Part shown: positions 44,859 to 54,006 of the stretch, one piece after another | Numbering within the stretch: the stretch's first letter is position 1 | How the letters are laid out: each line of letters begins with the position of its first letter | Assembly: GCF_026241135.1 (NCBI RefSeq) | Contig: NZ_JAPFGA010000002.1 | Span: 186,001-250,000 of the forward strand | Direction of reading: 5' to 3' | Source of the DNA: Galbibacter kalidii | Lineage (GTDB): Bacteria > Bacteroidota > Bacteroidia > Flavobacteriales > Flavobacteriaceae | Length of the DNA stretch: 64,000 nucleotides | The notes under the pieces: model-generated | The model's input: the letters and a program-made list of their open reading frames with translations, nothing else | Databases searched by the model: none | What the model was told of the DNA's origin: nothing | Translations under genes and position numbers: made by a program

Positions 44859-47627
44859 ATGAAATCTTTTTTGGCCCAAGTAGCGGAACAAATCCACAAA
44901 CATCATGAAAACGAACTTTCTTCATTAGTTTTCATACTCCCCAGTAAACGGGCCGGTACTTTTCTTAAAAATGCCCTTAAAAAGATCGTAACAAAAACCA
45001 TAATCGCTCCGAAGATTATCAGTATAGAAGAGTTTGTTCAAGAGTTGGCCAACCTTAAACCGGCTTCAAACATCCAACTCTCCTTTGAATTTTATGAAGT
45101 ATACAAAAAACTCACTCCCGAAAATGAAATAGAAGACTTTTATTCTTTTACCTCATGGTCACAGATCATATTACAGGATTTTAATGAAATTGACCGCTAT
45201 TTGATTGATCCGGATAAAATCTTCACCCATCTTTTTCATATAAAAGAATTGGATCAATTCCACTGGACCAACGATGATCATAAAACCGAAATTCAGTTAA
45301 ACTATCTGAAATTCTGGAAAAAAATACATCTATACTACACAGCTTTTTATGAGCACCTCATGAAAAAAGGAATGGGTTATCAAGGAATGATCTATCGGGA
45401 AGCCAATGAAAATGTAGAACATTACATTCAAAACCATATCAACGAAAAGCATTTTTTTATCGGGTTTAATGCCTTAAACAATTCTGAAAAAAACATCGTT
45501 CAGGAGTTTTTGGCAAATACTCCTTCTGAAATTTTTTGGGATATCGATACTGAATTTTTAGATGACATCGATCATGATGCAGGGCTTTTTATGAGAAATT
45601 ATAAAAATCAATGGCCCTATTTCAAAAAACATCCGTTCGATATTGTCTGTAATCATTTCAGTAAAGAGAAAAGTATAGAAATTGCCGGAATACCGAAAAA
45701 TGTAAGTCAGGCAAAATATGTAGGTAGTCTTTTGAAATCCCTTGGCAACAACATACAAAGCACGGCAGTGGTATTAGGCAATGAAAACTTATTAGCCCCG
45801 GTTTTAAATGCTGTTCCGCCTGAAATCAATAAAGTGAATGTCACCAGTGGTTTTCCCCTTCAACTAACGCCCTTTGCTTCCTTTTATGAGGTTTTATTAG
45901 ATATTTGGGAAAGAAATAAGGGCGAACTCTGGTATTATCAGGATGTTCTTAATATCCTCTCCAATCCGATATGCAAAACATTACTTGCTAATTCATTCAA
46001 CCAAACACAAGTATTATTAGACAGGATCAAAAAGGAAAACCTCATCTATATAAAACAAGAGGAAGTGGGAAGTATTGGAAGCAATGCTACACACTTATTT
46101 CCTGAACCCGATAAACGAACGGTTTCCAATAGTATTCAGCATTGTATTGAGATCACTCTTTTACTCAAAGAAAGCTACAAAACAGAGGAAAATAAGAATC
46201 CGCTCTTTTTAGAATACCTTTTTCGATTTTATGAGGTTTTCAACCAATTGAACACCTACAGCAAACAGTTCAACTCCATCAGCACTTTAGCGACACTAAA
46301 GAAAATCTACAGTGAGTTACTTTCCAAAGAAACGGTAGATTTTAAAGGAGAACCCTTGGAAGGCCTGCAAATCATGGGAATGCTTGAAAGCAGGAATTTA
46401 GATTTTGAAACCGTTATCATCACTTCGGTAAATGAGGGCATCCTCCCCGCAGGGAAAACCAATAGCTCATTCATTCCGTTTAACTTAAAAATAGCATTCG
46501 GACTGCCCACATACAAGGAAAAAGACGCTATTTACACCTATCACTTTTACCGTTTGCTACAACGAGCAAAAAACATTTATCTGCTTTACAACACAGAACC
46601 CGATGTTTTGGAAGGTGGCGAAAAAAGTAGGTTACTTCAACAGTTGACCATGTTGAAGCAGGAAAACCATCGAATAAAAGAAGTTGTTGCGAGTCCGTCT
46701 ATAAAAAATGATAAGCTTAGTTTGGCCACCCTAAACAAAAACAATGATCTTCTAGAAAAATTAAAAGAGGTAGCTACCGGAAAAGGTTTTTCACCCACCT
46801 CCTTGAGCAATTTTATCCGTAATCCATTTGATTTCTACAAACAAACGGTTTTAAAAATCAAAGAAGCCGATGATGTTGAAGAAACCATTGCCGCCAACAC
46901 CCTCGGAACGATCGTTCACGATACTTTAGAGCTGTTTTATAAACCGCTGGAAGGACAATTCCTTACGTTATCACATATAAAAGAGATGCGAACCAAGGTT
47001 GAAAAACAGGTAAGTCAGCATTTTGCAAAATCATATTCAGTCATAGAAAACTTAAAAGGCAAAAACCTCATCTCTTATCATATTGCAAAACGTTATATTG
47101 AAAACTTCCTTGATTTTGAAGAAAGACGCCTGAAAAAGGGAAAACAAATCAAGATCCTGGAGGTCGAAAGCAAGCTAAAGACCAAAATCCATATCGATGG
47201 CTTTGATTTCCCCATCTATCTACAAGGAAAAGTAGATCGTGTGGAGGAAGAAGACGGTGTGATAAACATTATTGATTATAAAACCGGAAAAGTACAACAA
47301 GGCGAGGTAGAGATCGTCGATTGGGAAAACCTCACAGAGGATTACAAGTACAGCAAGGCCTTTCAAGTACTGTGCTATGCGTATATGATGAAAAATGAAT
47401 CCCCTTTTAATCAGTTTCAAGGCGGTATTATTTCATTCAAAAACCTACAAAGTGACATTTTAAAGTTTGCCAAGAAAGACAAGGCGGGAAGAGGCGCCAA
47501 AAAAGATCATACCATAGACGACAATGTTATAGCTAAATTCAATTCACAATTACAAGTATTGATTCAATCCATTTTTGATATACACAGCCCATTTCAGGAA
47601 AAAGAGGTTAAAACGCATACGTATTGA
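44859..47627 (+). CDS. PD-(D/E)XK nuclease family protein (AddB-like)
   Basis: 922 residues. The N-terminal helicase-like half begins FILPSKRAGTFLKNALKK with a degenerate nucleotide site; ITSVNEGILPAGKTNSSFIP is typical of the AddB/RexB group. The C-terminal nuclease has SPTSLSNFIRNPFDFY, LGTIVHDTLELFY and KVDRVEEEDGVINIIDYKTGK with the catalytic D-x-K. Expected partner of the AddA-like protein at 38783. The 257-bp gap upstream holds an AT-rich inverted repeat (44758-44822) around a GC-richer core, of unknown meaning. Confidence 0.88.
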   Translation: MKSFLAQVAEQIHKHHENELSSLVFILPSKRAGTFLKNALKKIVTKTIIAPKIISIEEFVQELANLKPASNIQLSFEFYEVYKKLTPENEIEDFYSFTSWSQIILQDFNEIDRYLIDPDKIFTHLFHIKELDQFHWTNDDHKTEIQLNYLKFWKKIHLYYTAFYEHLMKKGMGYQGMIYREANENVEHYIQNHINEKHFFIGFNALNNSEKNIVQEFLANTPSEIFWDIDTEFLDDIDHDAGLFMRNYKNQWPYFKKHPFDIVCNHFSKEKSIEIAGIPKNVSQAKYVGSLLKSLGNNIQSTAVVLGNENLLAPVLNAVPPEINKVNVTSGFPLQLTPFASFYEVLLDIWERNKGELWYYQDVLNILSNPICKTLLANSFNQTQVLLDRIKKENLIYIKQEEVGSIGSNATHLFPEPDKRTVSNSIQHCIEITLLLKESYKTEENKNPLFLEYLFRFYEVFNQLNTYSKQFNSISTLATLKKIYSELLSKETVDFKGEPLEGLQIMGMLESRNLDFETVIITSVNEGILPAGKTNSSFIPFNLKIAFGLPTYKEKDAIYTYHFYRLLQRAKNIYLLYNTEPDVLEGGEKSRLLQQLTMLKQENHRIKEVVASPSIKNDKLSLATLNKNNDLLEKLKEVATGKGFSPTSLSNFIRNPFDFYKQTVLKIKEADDVEETIAANTLGTIVHDTLELFYKPLEGQFLTLSHIKEMRTKVEKQVSQHFAKSYSVIENLKGKNLISYHIAKRYIENFLDFEERRLKKGKQIKILEVESKLKTKIHIDGFDFPIYLQGKVDRVEEEDGVINIIDYKTGKVQQGEVEIVDWENLTEDYKYSKAFQVLCYAYMMKNESPFNQFQGGIISFKNLQSDILKFAKKDKAGRGAKKDHTIDDNVIAKFNSQLQVLIQSIFDIHSPFQEKEVKTHTY

Positions 47628-47655
47628 TTGTCGTCAGGTTTTAATCCCCTCCTAA

Positions 47656-47698
47656 CCTCCCCCTCCCTCCCTTGGAGGGGTGGAGGGACTGGGGGAGG
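47656..47698. repeat. Intergenic palindromic repeat (G/C-rich hairpin)
   Basis: CCTCCCCC-TCCCTCC pairs with GGAGGGA-CT-GGGGGAGG: 15 pairs with a 2-base bulge. It lies between convergent genes. Such G/C-block elements are dispersed repeats in many flavobacteria; here it may terminate transcription from both sides. Confidence 0.65.
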
Positions 47699-47733
47699 AC
47701 TCTTTAATGATAAACTGACATGATTTAAAAACT

Positions 47734-48447
47734 TTATTTCTTATCCGGACGCGATGGCCGCACTTCTATTTTACTCGGTAAGGTCCTTGGGTGCATTTCA
47801 AGTAAATCCAGTACAATTTGTCCAATATCTTCCGGTTGAATTTTCCACGCATCCTTTTCTGAAGGCGTATTGTTGTTGAAGTATGAAGCAACAGATCCCG
47901 GCATAATGGTAGACACTTTAATATCATATTTTCTAAGGTCCAACATTGCAGCCTGCGTAAAGCCAACCACACCAAATTTGGTAGCATTATATCCGGCAGC
48001 AGTGGCAAAGAAGTTAGTTCCCGCCAAACTCGCCAAGGTCATATAATATCCTTTTGATTGTTTTAGCGCTTCCACTGAGGCTTTCAAGGTATGGTAAACT
48101 CCATTCAGGTTGGTGTTTATCATTTGATGCCATTTTTCAGCTTCCAATTCGTCGACCGGTTTATAATGTCCGACCCCTGCATTGGCCAAAACAACATCGA
48201 GTTGCCCCCATTTGTCCAATATCTTGGTGACGGCCGCTTCTTCATCGTTCAAAACCGTTACATCTGAAGCCAATCCCAAGACTTCGTCAGCATTATCGCT
48301 TAATTGTTTTGCTGCTTCTTCAGCGTCAGCCAACTTACGGCCGCTAATAGCGACTTTCATCCCAGCTTTCAACAATATTTCCGCCACTCCATATCCAATT
48401 CCTTTGGTACCACCTGTTATATAGGCTACTTTTCCTTTTAAATTCAT
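47734..48447 (-). CDS. Short-chain dehydrogenase/reductase
   Basis: 237 residues, classical SDR: cofactor motif TGGTKGIGYGVAE near residue 11, NAGVGHY near 89, catalytic Ser and Tyr-x-x-x-Lys in TLASLAG and YNATKFG, and PGSVAS. The basic residues after the glycine motif (SGRKLADAEE) suggest NADPH. Close to 3-oxoacyl-ACP reductase-like enzymes but the substrate is unknown. Confidence 0.93.
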   Translation of the reverse strand: MNLKGKVAYITGGTKGIGYGVAEILLKAGMKVAISGRKLADAEEAAKQLSDNADEVLGLASDVTVLNDEEAAVTKILDKWGQLDVVLANAGVGHYKPVDELEAEKWHQMINTNLNGVYHTLKASVEALKQSKGYYMTLASLAGTNFFATAAGYNATKFGVVGFTQAAMLDLRKYDIKVSTIMPGSVASYFNNNTPSEKDAWKIQPEDIGQIVLDLLEMHPRTLPSKIEVRPSRPDKK

Positions 48448-48526
48448 AGTGTTCTAATTTTTTATAAAGATACAACGCACATAAAGATGATAAAAACCCT
48501 GCTGTTATACTTTTCTTAAAATAGAA

Positions 48527-48560
48527 AAACCGCCTAAAAGTTTTATCTCTTAGACGGCCT
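48527..48560 (-). terminator. Terminator of tRNA-Ala gene
   Basis: On the minus strand CCGTCTAAGAG pairs with CTTTTAGGCGG, with wobbles, and is followed by TTTTTC, directly after the tRNA. Confidence 0.7.
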
Positions 48561-48563
48561 TCG

Positions 48564-48637
48564 TGGAGCATATCGGAGTCGAACCGATGACCTTTTGGCT
48601 GCCAGCCAAACGCTCTAGCCAGCTGAGCTAATGCCCC
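48564..48637 (-). tRNA. tRNA-Ala (GGC)
   Basis: A 74-nt cloverleaf on the minus strand: acceptor GGGGCAT / ATGCTCC (one wobble), D-arm TAGCTCAGCTGGCTAGAGC, anticodon stem TTTGG / CCAAA with loop CTGGCAG (anticodon GGC), T-arm ATCGG-TTCGACT-CCGAT and discriminator A. CCA is not encoded. Confidence 0.95.
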
Positions 48638-48806
48638 ATACTGAAAAAATCCTTTTTCTTTTCAGACCTCAAAAATATATCTTTTTCTCGAAGTTTCACA
48701 CAAAAACATGTTTTCTTACCAAAAATTATCTGGTTTTTCAGCAAACAAGGGGCATAGCTTTCCTATTTTTGCAATTTCATAGCATTCCAGAACCGGCATA
48801 TCTTTA

Positions 48807-50138
48807 ATGAGTGATAAGAACAAAATAAGTTTTAAAGAAATCAATCAACTGGCTATTCCGGCGATCATAGCCGGGATTGCTGAACCACTGATCTCGCTTA
48901 CCGATATCGCCATTATCGGAAATGTTGACAAAAACCCGGTAGAAGCACTTGCCGCCGCGGGAATTGTAGGTTCTTTTCTGTCTGCAATCATTTGGATCGT
49001 GGCTCAAACCAAAACGGCTATTTCTGCTATCGTTTCCCAACATCTCGGGGCTAACAGGATACATGCTGTAAAAACACTGGTGCCACAAGCCATTGCTTTT
49101 AATTTCCTTTTTAGCCTTTTTATTTATTTTATCACGGCATGGCTCGCCAAGGAAATCTTTAGCCTGTACAACGCTCAAGGGCTTATTTTGGAATACACTC
49201 AGGAATATTACAAGATTCGCGCCATCGGTTATCCGCTAACGCTGGTTACTTTTGCTATTTTTGGGGTGTTCAGAGGCTTGCAAAACACCTTATGGGCCAT
49301 GAAATGCAGTTTAGTTGGCGCCGGGGTGAACATCGTTTTGGACTATGCACTGGTTTACGGCATCGACGGACTTATCCCTGCCATGCATTTAAAGGGGGCA
49401 GGAATTGCCAGTGTGATAGCACAATTGGTTATGCTTATCATGGCTTTGTATTTCTTTTTTGTAAAAACGCCATTTCACCTTAAACTGAGTTTTAAGATCA
49501 ACCCCCAAATGAAAAAGTTGTTGCTTTTGAGCGTCAATCTGTTTATTCGTACAGCAGCCCTCAACTTTGCCATCTATCTCGCCAATGCTTATGCGACAGA
49601 TTATGGCAAGAATTATATCGCCGCACAAAGTATTCTGATGAACATCTGGCTATTCTTTTCCTTTTTTATCGATGGTTATGCCAATGCCGGGAATGCTATT
49701 TCAGGTAGACTTCTGGGTGCAAAAGATTACAAGCGCCTTTGGTTGTTAAGTGTCGATATCTGCAAATATGCCATTATCATTTCGCTGATCCTGATTGTAG
49801 CTTGCGGCATTTTTTATACGCAAATTGGAGTGTTATTCAACAAAGAAACCGCTGTATTAGCATTGTTTTCCTCTGTTTTTTGGATCGTTTTGATTATGCA
49901 ACCCGTGAACGCGATCGCTTTTATGTTCGATGGCATCTTTAAAGGCTTGGGTGAAGCTAAATATCTACGGAATGTCCTATTGGCTGCCACTTTTGTAGGT
50001 TTTACCCCTACTTTGTTTGTCTTTGATTATTTCGGATTAAAACTTTACGCCATTTGGATTGCCTTTTTTGTGTGGATGCTTGTCCGTTCTTCAGCTTTGG
50101 TTATTAAGTTTAGAAGAAAGTATGTCAATACAGATTAG
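48807..50138 (+). CDS. MATE-family efflux transporter
   Basis: 443 residues with twelve hydrophobic helices. Early FKEINQLAIPAIIAGIAEPL and the conserved GLQNTLWAMKCSLVGAGVNIVLDY and NAGNAISGRLLGAKD fit the DinF-like MATE branch. It exchanges sodium or protons for small drugs or metabolites. TATTTTTG at 48764-48771 could be its -7 element. Confidence 0.93.
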   Translation: MSDKNKISFKEINQLAIPAIIAGIAEPLISLTDIAIIGNVDKNPVEALAAAGIVGSFLSAIIWIVAQTKTAISAIVSQHLGANRIHAVKTLVPQAIAFNFLFSLFIYFITAWLAKEIFSLYNAQGLILEYTQEYYKIRAIGYPLTLVTFAIFGVFRGLQNTLWAMKCSLVGAGVNIVLDYALVYGIDGLIPAMHLKGAGIASVIAQLVMLIMALYFFFVKTPFHLKLSFKINPQMKKLLLLSVNLFIRTAALNFAIYLANAYATDYGKNYIAAQSILMNIWLFFSFFIDGYANAGNAISGRLLGAKDYKRLWLLSVDICKYAIIISLILIVACGIFYTQIGVLFNKETAVLALFSSVFWIVLIMQPVNAIAFMFDGIFKGLGEAKYLRNVLLAATFVGFTPTLFVFDYFGLKLYAIWIAFFVWMLVRSSALVIKFRRKYVNTD

Positions 50139-50200
50139 TTTGCTTAATTTTGAAGAAAGCATTATCATGCCGATCTTGTCAAAGCATTGTTCACATATAC

Positions 50201-50224
50201 ACTTCGACAAGCTCAGTGTGACAA
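50201..50224 (+). repeat. REP-like intergenic sequence
   Basis: ACTTCGACAAGCTCAGTGTG plus ACAA is the pattern of a short palindromic repeat common in flavobacterial intergenic DNA. A related REP with different core is at 60088-60156. Only one arm is present here. Confidence 0.5.
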
Positions 50225-50275
50225 CAAAACATTTATTTTTTGTACGACCTTAAAAGAGGAATAAATTCAAACGTC

Positions 50276-51043
50276 ATGGGCACAACACGAGAAAACGGAA
50301 GTTTATACACTGTTATTCAAAACAACATTGCTACTGTGGAATTTGGGCATCCTGCCAGTAATTCTTTTCCGATAGAATTGTTGGATAGGCTTTCGAATGA
50401 ATTCAATAAACTTTCTAAAAACGATGATGTTCATGTCATCCTCCTTAAAAGTGAAGGCGAAAAAGCCTTTTGTGCCGGGGCTTCTTTTGATGAATTGATG
50501 CAGATTTCAAACAAGGAAGAGGGCAAGGTTTTTTTTAACGGATTTGCCCGGGTAATCAATGCCATGCGGACATGTGGAAAAATTATTGTAGGGCGTGTTC
50601 AAGGTAAAACCGTTGGAGGAGGAGTCGGACTCATTGCCACTTGCGATTATGCCATGGCAATCGAATCAGCTTCCATAAAACTCTCTGAACTGACCATCGG
50701 TATCGGACCTTTTGTCATTGCTCCTGCCCTAAAACGCAAAATGGGGATTGTAGCCCTGTCCGAGCTTACGCTGGCTGCTACCGAATGGAAGAATGCTTAT
50801 TGGGCAAAAGAAAAAGGATTGTACGCCAAAGTGTTTGAGACCATTTCAGAAATGGATAAAGAAATAGATACTCTAACAACAAATCTTTCCCGTTACAACC
50901 CACAAGCCCTCACAAACATGAAGAAGGTTTTATGGGAAGGCACCGAAAACTGGGATCAACTTCTAACCGAAAAAGCCGAGATATCCGGAAAACTTGTCCT
51001 GTCTGATTTTACCAAAGAAGCCTTGGAAAAATTTAAAAAATAG
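50276..51043 (+). CDS. Enoyl-CoA hydratase/isomerase-family protein
   Basis: 255 residues from the ATG at 50276 (MGTTRENGSLYT). Crotonase fold: KAFCAGASFDELMQ forms the first oxyanion segment and GKTVGGGVGLIATCDYAMA the second; ELTIGIGPFVIAPALKRKMG carries the region of the second catalytic Glu. Likely acts on a CoA thioester in fatty acid or aromatic degradation; the exact reaction is not decidable. Slightly divergent: the usual PE motif in the last segment is replaced. Confidence 0.88.
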   Translation: MGTTRENGSLYTVIQNNIATVEFGHPASNSFPIELLDRLSNEFNKLSKNDDVHVILLKSEGEKAFCAGASFDELMQISNKEEGKVFFNGFARVINAMRTCGKIIVGRVQGKTVGGGVGLIATCDYAMAIESASIKLSELTIGIGPFVIAPALKRKMGIVALSELTLAATEWKNAYWAKEKGLYAKVFETISEMDKEIDTLTTNLSRYNPQALTNMKKVLWEGTENWDQLLTEKAEISGKLVLSDFTKEALEKFKK

Positions 51044-51050
51044 TTCGAAA

Positions 51051-51695
51051 TCACCTTGTTTTCAACCAGCCTGTAATACTGTAGCGTTCTGAAACCAATA
51101 CTGGTTTCACCTCGTGTTCGAGCAACTGACTTTCAAAAATCACCACACGCCCGGGCAAGGGATATAAACTTTCGGCTATTTCTTTACCACTTTCCTCTTT
51201 ATAAATAACCAGCTCCCCACCGTTTTCATTTTTCCAATGTTCATCATTCAGGTAACAAACAAAAGACAACTTCCGTCGGCTATCGCTTTGAAAAGTATCT
51301 AAGTGGCGTTTGTAGAATGTTCCTTCAGGATATATTGCATAGTGAAATTCTTTGGTCAATATCCCCATAAAACAGGTTTTGTTAAGGTATTGTACCAAGC
51401 TGTTGATTTTAGAGAAAAAAACAACTTCAGCCTCATTCGCCTTTTGCTCATCAATCCACAAAATAAAGTCCCCTCGGATGGATTTTACGACCTGTTCGTC
51501 AAATTTGCTTCCTATCGCTGCTTTTTTGAAGTTGTCCTCTTCATACTTCTCCAAAAGCGAATTCCGTAGCAATTCTACCTCTTCCTCAGAAAAGAAATTG
51601 TCGGTCACACTATATTGGCGGTCTAAAAGATCGTTTATAATAGACTCATACAAAGGATTTTCGGTAAAATCCAATTGATCAAACAACTCACTCAT
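51051..51695 (-). CDS. 2OG-Fe(II) oxygenase (prolyl-4-hydroxylase-like)
   Basis: 214 residues from the ATG at 51695 (MSELFDQLDF); the longer frame begins with TTG. FYKRHLDTF gives the His-x-Asp iron ligands, FESQLLEHEVKPV the distal His, and ERYSITGWLKTR the 2-oxoglutarate-binding Arg. It should hydroxylate a protein residue or small molecule, as in the PKHD/prolyl hydroxylase family. Converges on the enoyl-CoA hydratase gene. Confidence 0.88.
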   Translation of the reverse strand: MSELFDQLDFTENPLYESIINDLLDRQYSVTDNFFSEEEVELLRNSLLEKYEEDNFKKAAIGSKFDEQVVKSIRGDFILWIDEQKANEAEVVFFSKINSLVQYLNKTCFMGILTKEFHYAIYPEGTFYKRHLDTFQSDSRRKLSFVCYLNDEHWKNENGGELVIYKEESGKEIAESLYPLPGRVVIFESQLLEHEVKPVLVSERYSITGWLKTR

Positions 51696-51856
51696 CCCAA
51701 GCTGTATTAAAAAAGTGTTCAAGGATCTGTTAACAGACCCAAATTTAATTCTTAATTCGATTGGTTTTACATTCTGATATAAATTTAAACACTATTCAGA
51801 TTTCCACTTCTCTAATCTAAACTCCTTATCTTTGCAGAAAATCATATTTGCGAAAA

Positions 51857-52309
51857 ATGAGCAGAATACGTATCACCAAACAGTTCAGTTTTGAAACCGG
51901 TCATGCTTTATACGGTTATGACGGGAAGTGCAGGAATGTGCACGGACACAGCTATAAGCTTTCGGTAACCGTTATTGGTGAGCCCATAACGGACACTTCC
52001 CATGTAAAACTGGGAATGGTGATTGATTTTGGTGACCTGAAAAAGATTGTAAAAGAAGATATTGTTGATGTTTTTGATCATGCTACGGTATTCAATAAAA
52101 ACACCCCTCATGTCGAACTCGCCAACGAACTTTCCTCGCGCGGACATAATATTATTTTGGTCAACTATCAACCTACCAGTGAAAATATGGTCATCGATTT
52201 TGCTGAAAAAATCAAAAAACGCCTTCCTGAGTATATCCGTTTACATTCATTAAAACTTCAGGAAACGGAAACTTCTTATGCGGAATGGCACGCTGCCGAC
52301 AATGAATAA
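51857..52309 (+). CDS. queD: 6-pyruvoyl-tetrahydropterin synthase-family protein (QueD-type)
   Basis: 150 residues from the ATG at 51857 (MSRIRITKQFSFE). HGHSYKLSVTV supplies two zinc His, HAL the other, and the Cys in GKCRNVHGH and the ENMVIDFAEKIKKRL segment are characteristic. It makes 6-carboxy-tetrahydropterin for queuosine synthesis. TATCTTTG at 51828-51835 is a probable -7 element. Confidence 0.9.
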   Translation: MSRIRITKQFSFETGHALYGYDGKCRNVHGHSYKLSVTVIGEPITDTSHVKLGMVIDFGDLKKIVKEDIVDVFDHATVFNKNTPHVELANELSSRGHNIILVNYQPTSENMVIDFAEKIKKRLPEYIRLHSLKLQETETSYAEWHAADNE

Positions 52310-52361
52310 TTTTAAGTTTTATCTATCTTTACACAAAACCACAACCGTTTTATATTCGTAA

Positions 52362-53117
52362 ATGGAAATTCCGAAGGGTAAAAATATATATTTCGCATCA
52401 GACAATCATCTCGGGGCTCCCACAAGAAAGGACAGTTTGGTGCGGGAAAAAAAGTTTGTAGCATGGCTGGATGAAGTAAAGCAAGATGCTGCCGCTATTT
52501 TTCTTTTGGGTGATCTTTTTGATTTTTGGTTTGAATATAAAACCGTTATCCCTAAAGGCTTTTCCAGAACTTTTGGAAAACTCGCCGAGATTACCGATTC
52601 AGGAATTCCGGTTTACTATTTTGTGGGGAACCACGACTTGTGGATGAACGGTTATTTTGAAGAGGAATTGAACATTCCCGTATATCACCAACCCCAGGAA
52701 TACACCTTCAACGACAAAACCTTTTTTATTGGCCATGGCGATGGCCTAGGTCCCGGAGACAAAGGTTATAAGCGAATGAAAAAAGTATTTACCAACCCCG
52801 TGGCAAAGTGGTTTTTTAGGTGGTTACATCCGGATTGGGGTGTGAAATTGGCGCAATACCTATCTGTAAAAAACAAATTGATCTCCGGGGATGAGGATAT
52901 TAAATTTCTGGGGGAAGAAAACGAATGGCTTGTTCAATATTCCAAAAAGAAGCTCAAAGAGAAACACCGGGATTATTTTGTCTTTGGACACCGACACCTC
53001 CCTATGGAAATAAAACTCGGACAAAACAGCAAATACCTCAATCTAGGGGATTGGATTTCCCATTATACCTATGCCGTTTTCGATGGGGAGCAGATGCATC
53101 TGAAAACTTATGAATAG
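52362..53117 (+). CDS. lpxH: UDP-2,3-diacylglucosamine diphosphatase
   Basis: 251 residues of the calcineurin-like phosphoesterase fold: FASDNHLGAP, LLGDLFDFWFEY, GNHDLWM, FIGHGDGLG and FGHRHLP give the full set of metal ligands. It releases UMP to form lipid X in lipid A synthesis on the cytoplasmic membrane face. It overlaps the alpha/beta hydrolase gene by 8 bp. Confidence 0.92.
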   Translation: MEIPKGKNIYFASDNHLGAPTRKDSLVREKKFVAWLDEVKQDAAAIFLLGDLFDFWFEYKTVIPKGFSRTFGKLAEITDSGIPVYYFVGNHDLWMNGYFEEELNIPVYHQPQEYTFNDKTFFIGHGDGLGPGDKGYKRMKKVFTNPVAKWFFRWLHPDWGVKLAQYLSVKNKLISGDEDIKFLGEENEWLVQYSKKKLKEKHRDYFVFGHRHLPMEIKLGQNSKYLNLGDWISHYTYAVFDGEQMHLKTYE

Positions 53118-54006
53118 TAACCTCATCATAAAAAGGTTTCTCCCTAAAAGAAAAAAGATTGTTTTCTTTTTACTACTGGTTACTTTTTTTGTTTTTCTTC
53201 ATTTTTTCCTGCAATTCAGAACTTCCGATTGGAAAACAGAAAAAATATTTAAAAGAGCAGACGTACTTGTTTCCATTAACTATATGCTTTCTGAAACAGC
53301 CAATGCCAAAGTCAGAATCATCAGTACCGACAACAAAAAAGATCTTTCTATTTTGTTTATTCACGGTGCTCCCGGTTCTGCTGATACTTTTTATGAATTT
53401 TTAAAAGACACTACACTCCTTCAAAAAGCTACCTTGATTACCTACGACAGACCGGGTTATGGGTATTCCAACTTCGGAAATGCCATGCCTTCCCTTGAAA
53501 AACAAGCCATGGTAGTCAATGAGATTTCTGCTTTTATGGGTTTAAAGAATGTGATTTTAGTCGGACATTCATACGGAGGTCCTATCGCTGCTCATGCTGC
53601 TTTGTTAACCGACGAACTACACGGTCTTGTCCTACTCTCGCCGGCCATAGACCCTGATTCTGAAAAATATTCCTGGACAGGGAAATTGTCTGAATGGAAA
53701 ATAACCCGATGGATCATTCCTCCCGCCTTTGTGGTTGGTGCCGATGAAAAACGCACTTATGGAGAACAATTAATCGCTTTGAAAGATAAATGGAAAGCGA
53801 TAAAAACCCCAACCCTGATAATCCACGGGAAAAAAGATATTCTCGCTCCCTTTGAAAATATGCAATTTGTAAAAACACATTTTCCCGATTCAATCTTAAA
53901 AACCATTGCCCTTCCCGACGAGAATCATTTTATTCCATGGACAAAAAAGCAATTAATTGTAAATGAGATTATTGAATTGGTGGAAACTGCTCAATTCCAA
54001 TATTAG
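53110..54006 (+). CDS. Membrane-anchored alpha/beta hydrolase
   Basis: 298 residues. An N-terminal membrane helix (about 15-36, IVFFLLLVTFFVFLHFFLQF) anchors the domain. FIHGAPGSAD forms the oxyanion region, the nucleophile is Ser in VGHSYGGP near residue 158, and the acid Asp and His lie in GKKDILAP and DENHFIPW. Substrate unknown. Overlaps lpxH by 8 bp and the convergent selO gene by 4 bp. Confidence 0.9.
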   Translation: MNSNLIIKRFLPKRKKIVFFLLLVTFFVFLHFFLQFRTSDWKTEKIFKRADVLVSINYMLSETANAKVRIISTDNKKDLSILFIHGAPGSADTFYEFLKDTTLLQKATLITYDRPGYGYSNFGNAMPSLEKQAMVVNEISAFMGLKNVILVGHSYGGPIAAHAALLTDELHGLVLLSPAIDPDSEKYSWTGKLSEWKITRWIIPPAFVVGADEKRTYGEQLIALKDKWKAIKTPTLIIHGKKDILAPFENMQFVKTHFPDSILKTIALPDENHFIPWTKKQLIVNEIIELVETAQFQY

